In this document: positions 28,608-37,341 of the stretch, piece by piece
Layout: every line of letters begins with the position of its first letter
Position numbering within the stretch: position 1 is the stretch's first letter
Origin: Armatimonadota bacterium
GTDB lineage: Bacteria; Armatimonadota; Fervidibacteria; Fervidibacterales; Thermosaccharophagaceae
Reading direction: 5' to 3'
DNA length: 64,000 bases
Assembly: GCA_025062195.1 (NCBI GenBank)
Contig: JANXAS010000003.1
Location: 39,025-103,024 of the forward strand
Position numbers and translations under genes: made by a program
The notes under the pieces: generated by a model
Told to the model about the DNA's origin: nothing
Databases searched by the model: none
What the model saw: the letters and a program-made list of their open reading frames with translations, nothing else

Positions 28608-29134
28608 ACGGGTTAAAGTGGATACTCCTTTGGATTCTTTGCGTTGTTGCGTTGACCATTTTGGCGGTGGGTGTTTTGCCAAGAATGAGATATAGTTGGC
28701 ATCCAATTTTGCCAGACCTTTTCATTATCACATGCATTTGTGTTGGCATTCGTAAGGGCAGTCTTAGCGGCGCTATTGTTGGCTTCGCTCTCGGTCTGCT
28801 GCAGGGAAGCTTATCTGGCGCCTATGATGGTCAATATGTTGTGAGCAGACTTTCAGCTGGCTTTGCAGCCGGTTGGGTGAGGGAGTATATGCTTCGCGAG
28901 CACTGGCTTACTCCCTTTCTGTGTGCGCTTGTTGGGGCGGTTGCATGCGAAATAACGATGCTGTTGACGGCGCCTCAACTTTTGCTCTTGTTTGGCAGGT
29001 TGGATGCATTCGCTATTTTTACAGCTTTGGTTGAAGTCGCCTACACAGTTTCCATTACACCGATTGTCATCTTGGCACTGAACAAGCTGCATTCAGCATC
29101 TCATAAGAGGGGCAATGTTGTGCAAGCAGTCTAA
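28601..29134 (+). CDS. mreD: Rod-shape-determining protein MreD
   Basis: 177-residue protein with about five membrane helices; the pattern LPDLFIITCICVGIRKGSLS, then GAIVGFALGLLQGSLSGAYD, is typical of MreD. It starts inside the last codons of mreC, so it is translationally coupled. No PBP2 or RodA gene follows in this window, unlike many mre operons. Confidence 0.9.
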   Translation: MVNGLKWILLWILCVVALTILAVGVLPRMRYSWHPILPDLFIITCICVGIRKGSLSGAIVGFALGLLQGSLSGAYDGQYVVSRLSAGFAAGWVREYMLREHWLTPFLCALVGAVACEITMLLTAPQLLLLFGRLDAFAIFTALVEVAYTVSITPIVILALNKLHSASHKRGNVVQAV

Positions 29135-29164
29135 CCGTTCCTTGCGCAGAGGTGCGATCATCTT

Positions 29165-30814
29165 ATGGTTGAACAGCAACTTGGCTATCGCTACCAGTTC
29201 ATTGAGGAGATAGGAAGGGGGGTGCTTTTTTCAGTCTACAAAGCGAGGGATAGATTGACTGGGAGAGTGGTTGCCTTAAAAGTGGTCAATGAAGCGTGGG
29301 CGAGGAGCCAACAGTTTAGGGAACGCTTCAGGGAATGCGTTGAACCGAACTTGAACATACCTCATCCAAACCTGACTCGTTACCTTAACATCGGGGAGGC
29401 TGCCGGCACCCTTTACCTATCGTGCGAGTATGTCCCTGGGGAGAGCCTTGCTGCAATTCTTCACAGGCGCGCCCTTATACCTGTAACGCAGGCTCTCAGA
29501 ATTGGAATTCAAGCTTGTGATGCGCTCACACAACTTCACGAGCTTGGAGTAGTGCATGGTGACCTGCGTCCCGAGCACATACTCATAACTCATCGTGGCG
29601 AAGTCAAGCTAACCGATTATGCCCTTCATGAGGTAATAGCATCGGAGAAGCTCCTTGAGGCTGAGTGGGTTAGGAAGGCAATTTATTATCTGCCCCCAGA
29701 AAGATTTGAGGAAGACATCGTGGAGTTAGCTGGCGACATATACTCCCTTGGCATCGTTCTATTTCAAGCTGTCACCGGTGTGCTACCGTTTCGTGGTGGC
29801 TCAATGACTGACATTGCCACAATGCACTTGAGTGCGCCACCCCCTCTTCCGAGTGACTTAAATCCGGCAGTCCCAAGGGTTGTAGAGAGAGCTATATTGA
29901 GAGCGCTTGAGAAGGACCAAGCAAAGCGTTTCTCATCGGCTCAGGAAATGGGTAATGCTTTAAGGGAGGCAATCTCAGCGCTTGACCAAGTCAGCGTGTC
30001 CGTTCCGGCAATGCCCGTGCGCACGGAGGTTGAGGAGCGACAGCAAGTGAGCGTGAGTTTGCTCAGCAAGGCATTAATAACCATTGCAGGTTCAATCATT
30101 GGGATGTTCCTTCTTGCGCTCATCATATGGTGGCTTCTTGTGGGGACGCCGCCATCTGAGGTGAGTGTGCCCGATGTTGTTGGAATGCCACTGTCGGTGG
30201 CTCAGCAAAGGATGGCTGAAGTTGGGTTGCACCTTCGTGTTGCGCAGACAGAATACAGTCATGGTGTGCCAGCTAACCATGTCATCTCAATGATTGGTGT
30301 TGAGCCTGGTAAACTTGTGCGCCGCGGCAGAGTTATTGATGTCGTTGTAAGTAGCGGTCCTGAGCAGGTTCTTGTGCCAAATGTGCTTGACCTGCCAGCC
30401 GATGAGGCGCAGCAGAGGATCAGTTCCGAAGGGTTAGTTCCAAGGGTTGTCGGAAGAACATACAGTGAAGTCATTGCTGAAGGTTATATAGTTGGTCAAC
30501 AGCCGCCGCATGGGTATCGTTTGCCCAAGGGCGAGGTTGTGCAACTTGTGGTTAGCATGGGTCGTCCACCACAATTGCCAGAGCCAAAAATTCTGCCGGG
30601 ACATAAAGGAGCGAGGGTTACAGTCAGTGTGGGGAAAGGGCAGTTGCTTCAAACGGTTGAGATTGAGGTGATTGATGAAGATGGAAGGAGGGTGGTATAC
30701 AAGGGTGAGCATGTCCCGGGAGATTTAGTCACTCGCACAGTTGTTGGGAAGGGGGCGAAAGTTGCAGTAAGAGTTTATGTCAACGGAAGGCTTGTTCGTG
30801 AGGAAATGCTTTGA
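29165..30814 (+). CDS. PASTA-domain Ser/Thr protein kinase, atypical catalytic loop
   Basis: 549 residues. Kinase domain 10-270, one membrane helix 303-326, two extracellular PASTA domains (333-397, 402-466) and a beta-rich tail. The Gly loop (GRGVLFSVYKAR) and K39 in VALKVV are present. The catalytic loop is HGDLRPEHIL (131-140) instead of HRDLKPxN: D133 is kept, but the usual Lys is Arg and the metal-binding Asn is His138. The DFG motif is D151-Y-A. It could be a weak kinase or a pseudokinase that senses muropeptides through PASTA. It starts 30 bases after mreD, so a link to wall growth is likely. Confidence 0.93.
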   Translation: MVEQQLGYRYQFIEEIGRGVLFSVYKARDRLTGRVVALKVVNEAWARSQQFRERFRECVEPNLNIPHPNLTRYLNIGEAAGTLYLSCEYVPGESLAAILHRRALIPVTQALRIGIQACDALTQLHELGVVHGDLRPEHILITHRGEVKLTDYALHEVIASEKLLEAEWVRKAIYYLPPERFEEDIVELAGDIYSLGIVLFQAVTGVLPFRGGSMTDIATMHLSAPPPLPSDLNPAVPRVVERAILRALEKDQAKRFSSAQEMGNALREAISALDQVSVSVPAMPVRTEVEERQQVSVSLLSKALITIAGSIIGMFLLALIIWWLLVGTPPSEVSVPDVVGMPLSVAQQRMAEVGLHLRVAQTEYSHGVPANHVISMIGVEPGKLVRRGRVIDVVVSSGPEQVLVPNVLDLPADEAQQRISSEGLVPRVVGRTYSEVIAEGYIVGQQPPHGYRLPKGEVVQLVVSMGRPPQLPEPKILPGHKGARVTVSVGKGQLLQTVEIEVIDEDGRRVVYKGEHVPGDLVTRTVVGKGAKVAVRVYVNGRLVREEML

Positions 30815-30864
30815 CAATTGGGATGGCGTGACTGTAAGGTATGGTATTGGAGGCGTTTCATTTC

Positions 30865-31554
30865 ATGGCGAAAAGGTTAAGTAGTGATGGCTCAATGCCT
30901 GTGCGGAAGCACAAGATGATTGTAAATCATGATGATGGCGCTGCAGATAAAGTTATATCTCAACCGTTGGTTGGCGAAGCTTATGCTACTCATGGCAGCG
31001 AGTTGCAGGAGGAGAGGTTAATTGAAGCATGCCTGCGCGGTGAGGAATGGGCATGGCGCGAATTGATAGCGCTCTTTCACGGGCGAGTCTATGGGATGGC
31101 ATATCGTGTGCTTGGCAATCATGACGATGCAATGGATGTGACTCAAGAGGTCTTCATCAAAGTTCTTGAGGGGTTAAAGCGCTTCCGCAGAGGCTCAACT
31201 TTGAGCACTTGGATTTATCGCATTTCGGTGAATGTGTGCTTTGATTACCTTCGCAGGCGTCGTGAAGCACCGATGTCGTCCTTAACCGAGGACGAACGAA
31301 ATGAGGCATTCGCTTTGCCAGACCCATCTCCATCTCCCGACGAGATTGCCGAACGAGGCAATTTGAAGGAGTTAGTTCGCGCAGCTGTAAGTCGCCTTCC
31401 CGTGCATTTGCGTATTGTGATAGTGCTCTGTGATTTGGAAGGGCTGAGCTACGAAGAAGCTGCGTCTATACTCCATGTCCCAATCGGCACAATCAAATCA
31501 AGACTAAACAGGGCAAGGCTTTTGTTGAGGAATGAGCTGTCAAAATTGATGTGA
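30865..31554 (+). CDS. ECF-type RNA polymerase sigma factor
   Basis: About 229 residues. Region 2: GRVYGMAYRVLGNHDDAMDV, TQEVFIKVLEGLKRF and STWIYRISVNVCFDYLRRRR. Region 4: VIVLCDLEGLSYEEAASILH and GTIKSRLNRARLLLRNEL. A ~45-residue N-terminal extension is poorly conserved. ATG 30865 has GGAGG 12 bases upstream; ATG 30841 is the alternative. The next gene codes its probable anti-sigma factor. Confidence 0.95.
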   Translation: MAKRLSSDGSMPVRKHKMIVNHDDGAADKVISQPLVGEAYATHGSELQEERLIEACLRGEEWAWRELIALFHGRVYGMAYRVLGNHDDAMDVTQEVFIKVLEGLKRFRRGSTLSTWIYRISVNVCFDYLRRRREAPMSSLTEDERNEAFALPDPSPSPDEIAERGNLKELVRAAVSRLPVHLRIVIVLCDLEGLSYEEAASILHVPIGTIKSRLNRARLLLRNELSKLM

Positions 31555-31660
31555 CAGAAGATGTAACGAGAGTTTAGTGGCGCTCGGGAACAAGTGATAG
31601 CCAATTTCATGTCTAAAGCATGGGATGTGTTTTACCGAACTGAGCAAAGGGTGATAAGAG

Positions 31661-33478
31661 ATGTTAAGCAGGCTCAAATGCAAGCGCATACAGAAGTTAT
31701 TTGCCGATTACATTGACGGGAGTCTGAAACGCAACCAAAGACTTTTATCTGCATTCCATGAGCACCTAAATAGGTGCCACAGCTGTCGCGATGCACTTGA
31801 GGGCTATACGAATGTTGTGACTGCGTTGCATTCCATCTCTTCCGAAAAGATCACTCCACCCGAGTCAGTTTACGAGCGCACATGCGCTGCTGTTCTGCAA
31901 CGCCTTGAGAATTTGCCCTTGGAGCGCAAGAGCGCTTTGAGGAGGCTAATTGGTCAATCAGCATTCGCATGCGGTCTTGCAGCAGTGTTTGTTGTGGTGA
32001 TTTTCATGGTGCGTTCACACATCTTCGTAAGACATCATGAACTTGTTGGGGAAAGAATAGCTTCACCGGGGAAAACGATTGCTGGTCCACCAAGCCTAAG
32101 TGTCACACCGCCAGTCAGTAGCACGCCAGCAAGAGAGAAAGAGGGTGGCAGAGCTAAGTTAAGAAAAATGCCAGTAGTTACGCTTGAACGAAGGGACAAG
32201 GTGAGAATCGCTAAGGCTCCAGTTCGGCATCGCATTCCGGCTCTTACGCCTTATCCTGAGCCAATAGTGTCAGCGCCAGCGCTGTCCGAAGGCGCTGGAA
32301 CGGAGCGTGAAGCTCAAACAGATTTAGAACGCACATTGACTTTGTCTCGCAATGTGATGGATAAAGTGGAGCTACCAGAGCCAGCTGTTGCAGGGTTGCC
32401 ATCTGGCTCTCAAAGGTCAGAAGTGGCGGGTGATGGGATTAATGTATACCGCCCGAGCGGGAGAAGCTTCCAGAGACATCTACCACCTTCTGGTGCTCCT
32501 GCGTTGCAGCCGAGCCCGGATGAATTGGGCGAAGGTAGAACTATCCAGGGCGAATCATTAGGTCCAAGAGGTCCGGAGGGTCCGAGAGGTCCAGAGGGTC
32601 CAAGAGGTCCAGCAGGTCCGGGAGCTCTGGAAGGGTTAAAAATTTCAGAAGTAGCTGCCAAACTTTCAACTGAGCCTCACCCGTCAATGCGCTCTGCTCC
32701 AAGTGTTGCTCGTCCCGAAGCAGTGCCGCAAGATGTTGAGCGAATCACAAACGAAAGGTTGAAGGAGATTCACCGTCGGCAACCTTCCCCTGTGCATGCA
32801 ATAGAGGAAAGCAGCGCTGCTCAACCGTCAGTTGAGCTTGATATTTTGCAAGCATCGCCAGGGATACTAAATCAGAGTGGGTTGTGGCTGATGGCGCTTC
32901 GCCCAAGGCAAAACTTGGAGAATGTTCGTGTGTTGGCATATGCTCCAAAATTCCTTGATGTTGCAGCTGTGCAAGCTTTGTTGAATAAGCAAGTTGCAGG
33001 TGCGCCTGTAAAACCATCGCAGTATGCAACTCCACTTTGGGAGGGCAACCTTATCGCAAGTGAGTTGCAACATGTGCCAGTGCCGATTAACCCACTTGTG
33101 CCAGGCACGCATGAGGTGCGCCTTGTCATTGAGAGCGCAAATAAACCTATTGCGAGTTGGCTTGTCCTATACCCGGTTGCCAAGTCCGCAGGTTATTTCT
33201 CCGACTCCGTGGAAAGGCGAATTGTCAGCGTGAACGCAAAGGAGTGGCGCTTAGCAGACCTATGCCGTTATTTGGCTAACAGAGTTGGATCTGTGATTGT
33301 CCTTCCGGCTGAGCTGTCTGACATCAAGGTCTCGCTCAATGTGCAAAATGTGCAGTATGAGCATCTTGTAAAGATGCTTGCAAGTCAGTTGAGCTTGCAG
33401 GCACGCTTGAGTGGCAATGTGACTGTAATATCTCACCACAGAGGAAGCTTGCAGGGTGAGTCACAGCAAGGTAGGTGA
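31661..33478 (+). CDS. Membrane anti-sigma factor with collagen-like and STN-like regions
   Basis: 605 residues. The N-terminus is a ZAS-type anti-sigma zinc finger (H35-x3-C39-x2-C42, in FHEHLNRCHSCRDALE) followed by a membrane helix (~97-117). The outside part has a long Pro/Ala-rich linker, a collagen-like run of Gly-Pro-x triplets (~301-321), and a C-terminal fold resembling the secretin/TonB short N-terminal domain (ADLCRYLANRVGSVIVLPAE, VSLNVQNVQYEHLVKMLASQ). The inferred role is to hold the sigma factor at the membrane until an envelope signal arrives. Collagen-like repeats in an anti-sigma factor are unusual. Confidence 0.85.
   Translation: MLSRLKCKRIQKLFADYIDGSLKRNQRLLSAFHEHLNRCHSCRDALEGYTNVVTALHSISSEKITPPESVYERTCAAVLQRLENLPLERKSALRRLIGQSAFACGLAAVFVVVIFMVRSHIFVRHHELVGERIASPGKTIAGPPSLSVTPPVSSTPAREKEGGRAKLRKMPVVTLERRDKVRIAKAPVRHRIPALTPYPEPIVSAPALSEGAGTEREAQTDLERTLTLSRNVMDKVELPEPAVAGLPSGSQRSEVAGDGINVYRPSGRSFQRHLPPSGAPALQPSPDELGEGRTIQGESLGPRGPEGPRGPEGPRGPAGPGALEGLKISEVAAKLSTEPHPSMRSAPSVARPEAVPQDVERITNERLKEIHRRQPSPVHAIEESSAAQPSVELDILQASPGILNQSGLWLMALRPRQNLENVRVLAYAPKFLDVAAVQALLNKQVAGAPVKPSQYATPLWEGNLIASELQHVPVPINPLVPGTHEVRLVIESANKPIASWLVLYPVAKSAGYFSDSVERRIVSVNAKEWRLADLCRYLANRVGSVIVLPAELSDIKVSLNVQNVQYEHLVKMLASQLSLQARLSGNVTVISHHRGSLQGESQQGR
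32561..32623 (+). repeat. In-gene tandem repeat coding Gly-Pro-x triplets
   Basis: About 3.5 copies of an 18-base unit (ggtccragaggtccrgag) in frame within the anti-sigma gene. It codes GPRGPE repeats, a collagen-like sequence. Such repeats change length easily by slippage. Confidence 0.85.
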
Positions 33479-33483
33479 TAACA

Positions 33484-34311
33484 ATGCGCAAATCAAGGAG
33501 GCAACGCTTCAGGTCGCTGTTTGAGTTCTTGGCTGGCATTGCCATTGTTGTTGGTGCAATCGGATTTTATCAACTCGGCAAGGGTGTCATCGGTCCATAC
33601 TTGCGCACTCGCGTCAGTTCTGTAACGAACACGGTGGCGACTGGCACAGCTGGGCTTGGCAGTGAAGCCATATCGCAATCATTTGTCCGAAGTGACATGG
33701 CGCTCATACCGGACGAGACTACGGTCACAATTGAGCCAATTCAGGCACCCAGCGAGGAAACGATACAGCCTCAAAGCACTGCACCATCAGAGGGGCAGGA
33801 AACACCACCGGAAGCTATATCTGGTGTTTCCTCAGGGGAGGAGACACAATCATCAGAAGGTGAGGTGGCTAAACCCGTTCCAGATGCAACGGTAGCATTG
33901 CCACCTTCACGGACGACGATTGAAATTGCACCCCCTCAAAGAATTCCACAGCCTGAAAGACCTAAGCGCCAGGAGATGCCATCACCGCAGCCACGCCGAC
34001 AGGATGTTAAGCCGATCGGTGAGCAACCGCCATCAGAAACCAACCCTTCTGAAGTGCTGGCTGGGGGAATTAGAAGGCGGTATCAGGTTCAAGCCGGCTT
34101 GTTCAGGTTGAAGGAGAACGCGGACAGGCTTGTGCAAGAGCTTGTGAGCAAGGGCTATCAGCCATCGGTTGAAGTTGTTAAAGCACAAGGTGGCGAACTT
34201 TATCGCGTCGTGGTCGGTGCTTTTGATGATCGCAACGATGCTGAAAGGCTTGTTCAAGAGCTTGACGAGCTCGGCATAAAGGCGATTGTGCGAGAGGTTG
34301 AAAAAAGGTGA
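33484..34311 (+). CDS. SPOR-domain membrane protein
   Basis: About 275 residues: short basic cytoplasmic tail, one membrane helix (~15-35, FLAGIAIVVGAIGFYQLG), a Pro/Glu/Ser-rich spacer (~65-195), and a C-terminal SPOR domain (RYQVQAGLFRLKENADRLVQ...GGELYRVVVGAFDDRNDAER). SPOR domains bind denuded glycan strands at the division site, so a role in septal wall metabolism is likely. ATG 33484 follows AAGGTAGGTG; the frame opens at GTG 33475. Its stop overlaps the next start (GTGA). Confidence 0.9.
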   Translation: MRKSRRQRFRSLFEFLAGIAIVVGAIGFYQLGKGVIGPYLRTRVSSVTNTVATGTAGLGSEAISQSFVRSDMALIPDETTVTIEPIQAPSEETIQPQSTAPSEGQETPPEAISGVSSGEETQSSEGEVAKPVPDATVALPPSRTTIEIAPPQRIPQPERPKRQEMPSPQPRRQDVKPIGEQPPSETNPSEVLAGGIRRRYQVQAGLFRLKENADRLVQELVSKGYQPSVEVVKAQGGELYRVVVGAFDDRNDAERLVQELDELGIKAIVREVEKR

Positions 34312-35282
34312 GGTCGCTAACTCGTGGGCGAGTCGGCAGTGAATATAGTGAATTAACCCGCTGCGCTGATGCTCTTCCGCTGAGGTTGAGCAGGCTAATT
34401 CGTGAGGCAAATTTGAGCGCTCAAAAGGTTTTGAATACGGGTTCACGGTCTTCATTTGCGCTGCCTGATGAAGTTCAACTCACTCGTCAAGTCGCGCAGC
34501 GGTGCTGTCCTATTGGAGTGCCTCATTATCGGTGTGAGGAGTTTGAGTTTGAGGACATGATTTGTGGCTTTGAGTTATCCCCAGATATGGTCAGTGCAGT
34601 TGATGTTGCATTTGAAGAGAACAATTATTCGTCTCTCCTTGCGCGTTCTTTAACGGCGTTGATGTGCTCTGATGTCATCGCTGATGCGATACGAAGCATC
34701 TCCAATAGCTCAGTTTCGGAACTGCTAAAGCTGCGCTCTGTTGAGCGCGTCCTGTTTGTTGATTGCGAGACGCTCGGCTTTCATAGCACGCCCGTTTTTC
34801 TCATCGGTGCACTTGAGCGGCTGAGGAGTTCAAAGAAAGTTACATTGCATCAATGGCTCGCACACGATTACTCCGAGGAGCCACTAATCATTGATGCTTT
34901 TCTCAAACTCGCAAGCGATAGCGCACTTGTCACATTCAACGGTAAATCATTTGACCTGCCGATGTTGCGCTCAAGATGCATGCGATATAAGCTCTCGTGG
35001 GTTGAGCCGAGAGCACACATTGACCTACTGCACATCAGCCGAAGGTTATGGCGAAAGCATCTTAGCAATTGTCGTCTCTCAACGATATGTGTCGCCATAC
35101 GCCACCCAGTTAGCTCACCACCCTCGTCTATCCTGCCCGAAATTTATCGCCAGTTTGTTGAGAGCAAAGATGAAGCGCTCCGTGAGAGCTTGCTCGTCCA
35201 TAATGCTGTGGATGTATGCGCCCTACCTGTGCTTTTGCACGCAATGCTTTCTTCAATCCACTGTAGTCTTCAACAACGCTAG
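34308..35282 (+). CDS. YprB-like RNase H-fold 3'-5' exonuclease
   Basis: 324 residues with an RNase_H_2/YprB-type domain in the second half. DEDD residues are visible: LFVDCETLGF (D and E), LVTFNGKSFDLPMLRSRC (D), and LLVHNAVDVCALPVLLH (D, with His four residues before it). Predicted to degrade DNA or RNA; the physiological substrate is unknown. The N-terminal ~140 residues resemble the leader part seen in such proteins. GTG start overlaps the preceding TGA. Confidence 0.88.
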   Translation: MRSLTRGRVGSEYSELTRCADALPLRLSRLIREANLSAQKVLNTGSRSSFALPDEVQLTRQVAQRCCPIGVPHYRCEEFEFEDMICGFELSPDMVSAVDVAFEENNYSSLLARSLTALMCSDVIADAIRSISNSSVSELLKLRSVERVLFVDCETLGFHSTPVFLIGALERLRSSKKVTLHQWLAHDYSEEPLIIDAFLKLASDSALVTFNGKSFDLPMLRSRCMRYKLSWVEPRAHIDLLHISRRLWRKHLSNCRLSTICVAIRHPVSSPPSSILPEIYRQFVESKDEALRESLLVHNAVDVCALPVLLHAMLSSIHCSLQQR

Positions 35283-36023
35283 GTGTGATGCCGTTTCAAG
35301 AAACCAGAGTAGCGTGGGAATGCTGACCAGTTTACTCGTATGATTTTTTCGGCTCGTTGTTAACCCTGCCCCATCAAGAAAATTTCTCGGCAGTTAGTTA
35401 GCTTCAAGGTTCTTTGGCATTTCCGGAACACGATAAGGGCTTTAGCTCAAAGTCGGTGACGAAATTTTTAGCGCCCTCTTCAGACGGAGAAAAACTCCTC
35501 GGCAAGTGGTGTAGCCTTACAATCCAGGATTCTTTGGCTTGGCAGTAGCCTTGCACTCCTAATCTCGCCGGGAATAAACGAGTGGCAAACTTACCGATGA
35601 ACCGCAAATCACCTCAGGAGCATTGTCTTCCCAAGTTGGAGAATGAGTTCAGCGCTCGCTTCATTATCAACAGCTTGCCAAAGCCGGTTGCGTAGGTAGC
35701 TGTCCATTAGCCACCTTTAAGTAAATAGCGATCAACAATTGCGGATTGTAATTAACAAGTATAGCTTTCAGTATGGGTTCCCTATGAAACCCGCTTTGCC
35801 CTTCACTGGGGATGTTTTTGGTGGAGACCCCTTCACAACCGTGCTATGCTCTTCAGCCCACAATAGCTTACGAAACTTCTGTATGCCCTCTTCAGGCGGC
35901 GGAAAGATATCTCGCCGAATGAATTCGTCACCCACTTATTTCGTCTTATTTCGTCAACAGCCACTGGCTGAAGCTAATGCCATGGATGGCTAAGGAGAAG
36001 CAAAGCCTTGATTGAAGAGCGAT
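35283..36023. other. Intergenic stretch of degenerate repeats
   Basis: No supported gene in ~740 bases. It holds at least two decayed copies of the repeat also found at 4225-4290: gtcggtgacgaaatttttag followed by gccctcttcagacgg at 35450-35490, and gccctcttcaggcggcgg at 35887. Two near-direct repeats of ~55 bases (35384-35430 and 35500-35545) share a ttctttggc core. Near 35958-35985 the sequence ccactggctgaagc resembles a decayed short palindrome, also seen at 44530. Confidence 0.5.
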
Positions 36024-36218
36024 TTACTTTCCACCGAGCAGTGTCGCAAGCCATCCTCCAATAAACCAACCAATAAGCGCAAAGAACCCCATTGACACGA
36101 TGGGGTTAGCAATTATGCCTCACGGCAATGTTCCACCCTTACATGCGCTGAGCCTGTAGAGCACAAATCCAATGACAGCGCCAATGAGCGCCATGACGAT
36201 GCTTATAAGGTTCAGCAT
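36024..36218 (-). pseudogene. Small two-helix membrane protein with an internal in-frame TGA
   Basis: ATG 36218 has a near-perfect ribosome site (GAGGTGAT, seven bases upstream). 32 codons (a membrane helix then LYRLSACKGGTLP) end in TGA at 36120-36122. The same frame continues without shift for 31 more codons (GIIANPIVSMGFFALIGW, FIGGWLATLLGGK) to a TAA, giving a second Gly-rich membrane helix. The whole resembles a small GlsB/YeaQ-like membrane protein of ~64 residues. A single CGA-to-TGA change would explain the stop; readthrough cannot be excluded. It is 13 bases downstream of the isomerase gene on the same strand. Confidence 0.7.
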
Positions 36219-36231
36219 CCTTAGCATCACC

Positions 36232-37341
36232 TCACATTTGCAGGCTTGCTTTAAGGTAGTCAATGTTGATGATGGCAGTTGGGTCAACACGGTTTAAAAG
36301 GGCAAGATAGTAGGAGACGAAATCACCGAGCATGACCATTTGGAGAATTTCACTAAGTGGATGCTTTACAGCATCAATGCTAACTTGCTCGCATTGCATC
36401 CCGCAGTTCGTTAGAAGCTTTGCAACAATGTCTTCTCGCAGTTTGTTCCTTTGATGCGAGAACGCAGAGCGCAGTATAATCACAAACATTATCTCACCCA
36501 ACTGGCTTGGGTGTTCAAAGCCGACAATTGTATTGTGGCACATCTCTGGTAACTCCTCAAAGAAGCACGCTGTGTTTGCGTTTTCGTTCATCTGTGTCTT
36601 CCAACGCCTTGCCACCGCTGTCAATGGTGCTGAGGCGAGTATAAGACCAACTCGTCCATGAATTCGCATTGCAAGTTGCTTTGCCCTGTTTGACTCAGAT
36701 GGCACATCCGCATCCAGTTTCTGTCGGAGCTTATGCAAATCATAAATAGCCTCGCTGATTATGTTGTCATCAAGTTCATACAATCCAAGGGCATTCATCA
36801 ATGCCAAAATCGGCGTGAGCAGAAAGCCAAGAGAAGCCCTCGGTGGTGCATCGCTTTCATACCTGTAATATTGCACTTTGAATTTTTGGGCAAGTTCAAT
36901 CAGCCTGCCGCCACTTGCTATCGCGAATATTGTTGCGCCCCTTCTGCGTGCTTCCTCAAAGCCATTGATTATCTCCTCGGTATCTCCGGAGTGCGAGACA
37001 GCTACGACAAGAGACGAACTGTTAACACAAGCAGGCACACCATAATCACGGTGCACGATGATTGGTATCTTGGCTGCATCATGGGTAAGTGAACGAGCTA
37101 TGTCACCACCTATTGCGCTCCCTCCCATGCCAAGGATGACCATGTTACTCGGATTAATTCTGGGCAGCTCATGCATCTCATGAATTTGTCTCCATGCTGT
37201 TTCAATCTGCGCCGGCAAGCTCCGTATGTGTCCAAGCATGTCGCTTACATCTATCAGTTCACGATACAGAGGGTCATCAAGCACACCTATCATTTCCATC
37301 ACCCCGAGAGTTGCGAATTTGCTGTGCTGCAGCTTATTCAT
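36232..37341 (-). CDS. Bifunctional phosphoglucose/phosphomannose isomerase
   Basis: About 369 residues with two SIS domains. Seen: MVILGMGGSAIGGDIARSL, VVAVSHSGDTEEIINGFEEA, TIFAIASGGRLIELAQK, the NENANTACFFEELPEMCHN motif with the catalytic Glu, and a C-terminal SVDAVKHPLSE-like His region (SIDAVKHPLSEILQMVMLGD). It interconverts Glc-6-P or Man-6-P with Fru-6-P; the bifunctional form is typical of archaea and some thermophilic bacteria. ATG 37341 overlaps the upstream stop (ATGA) and has GGGAG six bases before it; the frame itself opens earlier, at 37425. Confidence 0.94.
   Translation of the reverse strand: MNKLQHSKFATLGVMEMIGVLDDPLYRELIDVSDMLGHIRSLPAQIETAWRQIHEMHELPRINPSNMVILGMGGSAIGGDIARSLTHDAAKIPIIVHRDYGVPACVNSSSLVVAVSHSGDTEEIINGFEEARRRGATIFAIASGGRLIELAQKFKVQYYRYESDAPPRASLGFLLTPILALMNALGLYELDDNIISEAIYDLHKLRQKLDADVPSESNRAKQLAMRIHGRVGLILASAPLTAVARRWKTQMNENANTACFFEELPEMCHNTIVGFEHPSQLGEIMFVIILRSAFSHQRNKLREDIVAKLLTNCGMQCEQVSIDAVKHPLSEILQMVMLGDFVSYYLALLNRVDPTAIINIDYLKASLQM

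Noticed and set aside
36100-36130. Selenocysteine at the TGA of the small membrane protein
   Set aside because: No SECIS-like hairpin directly after the TGA was recognised, and a CGA-to-TGA change is simpler; kept only as a check in the findings.
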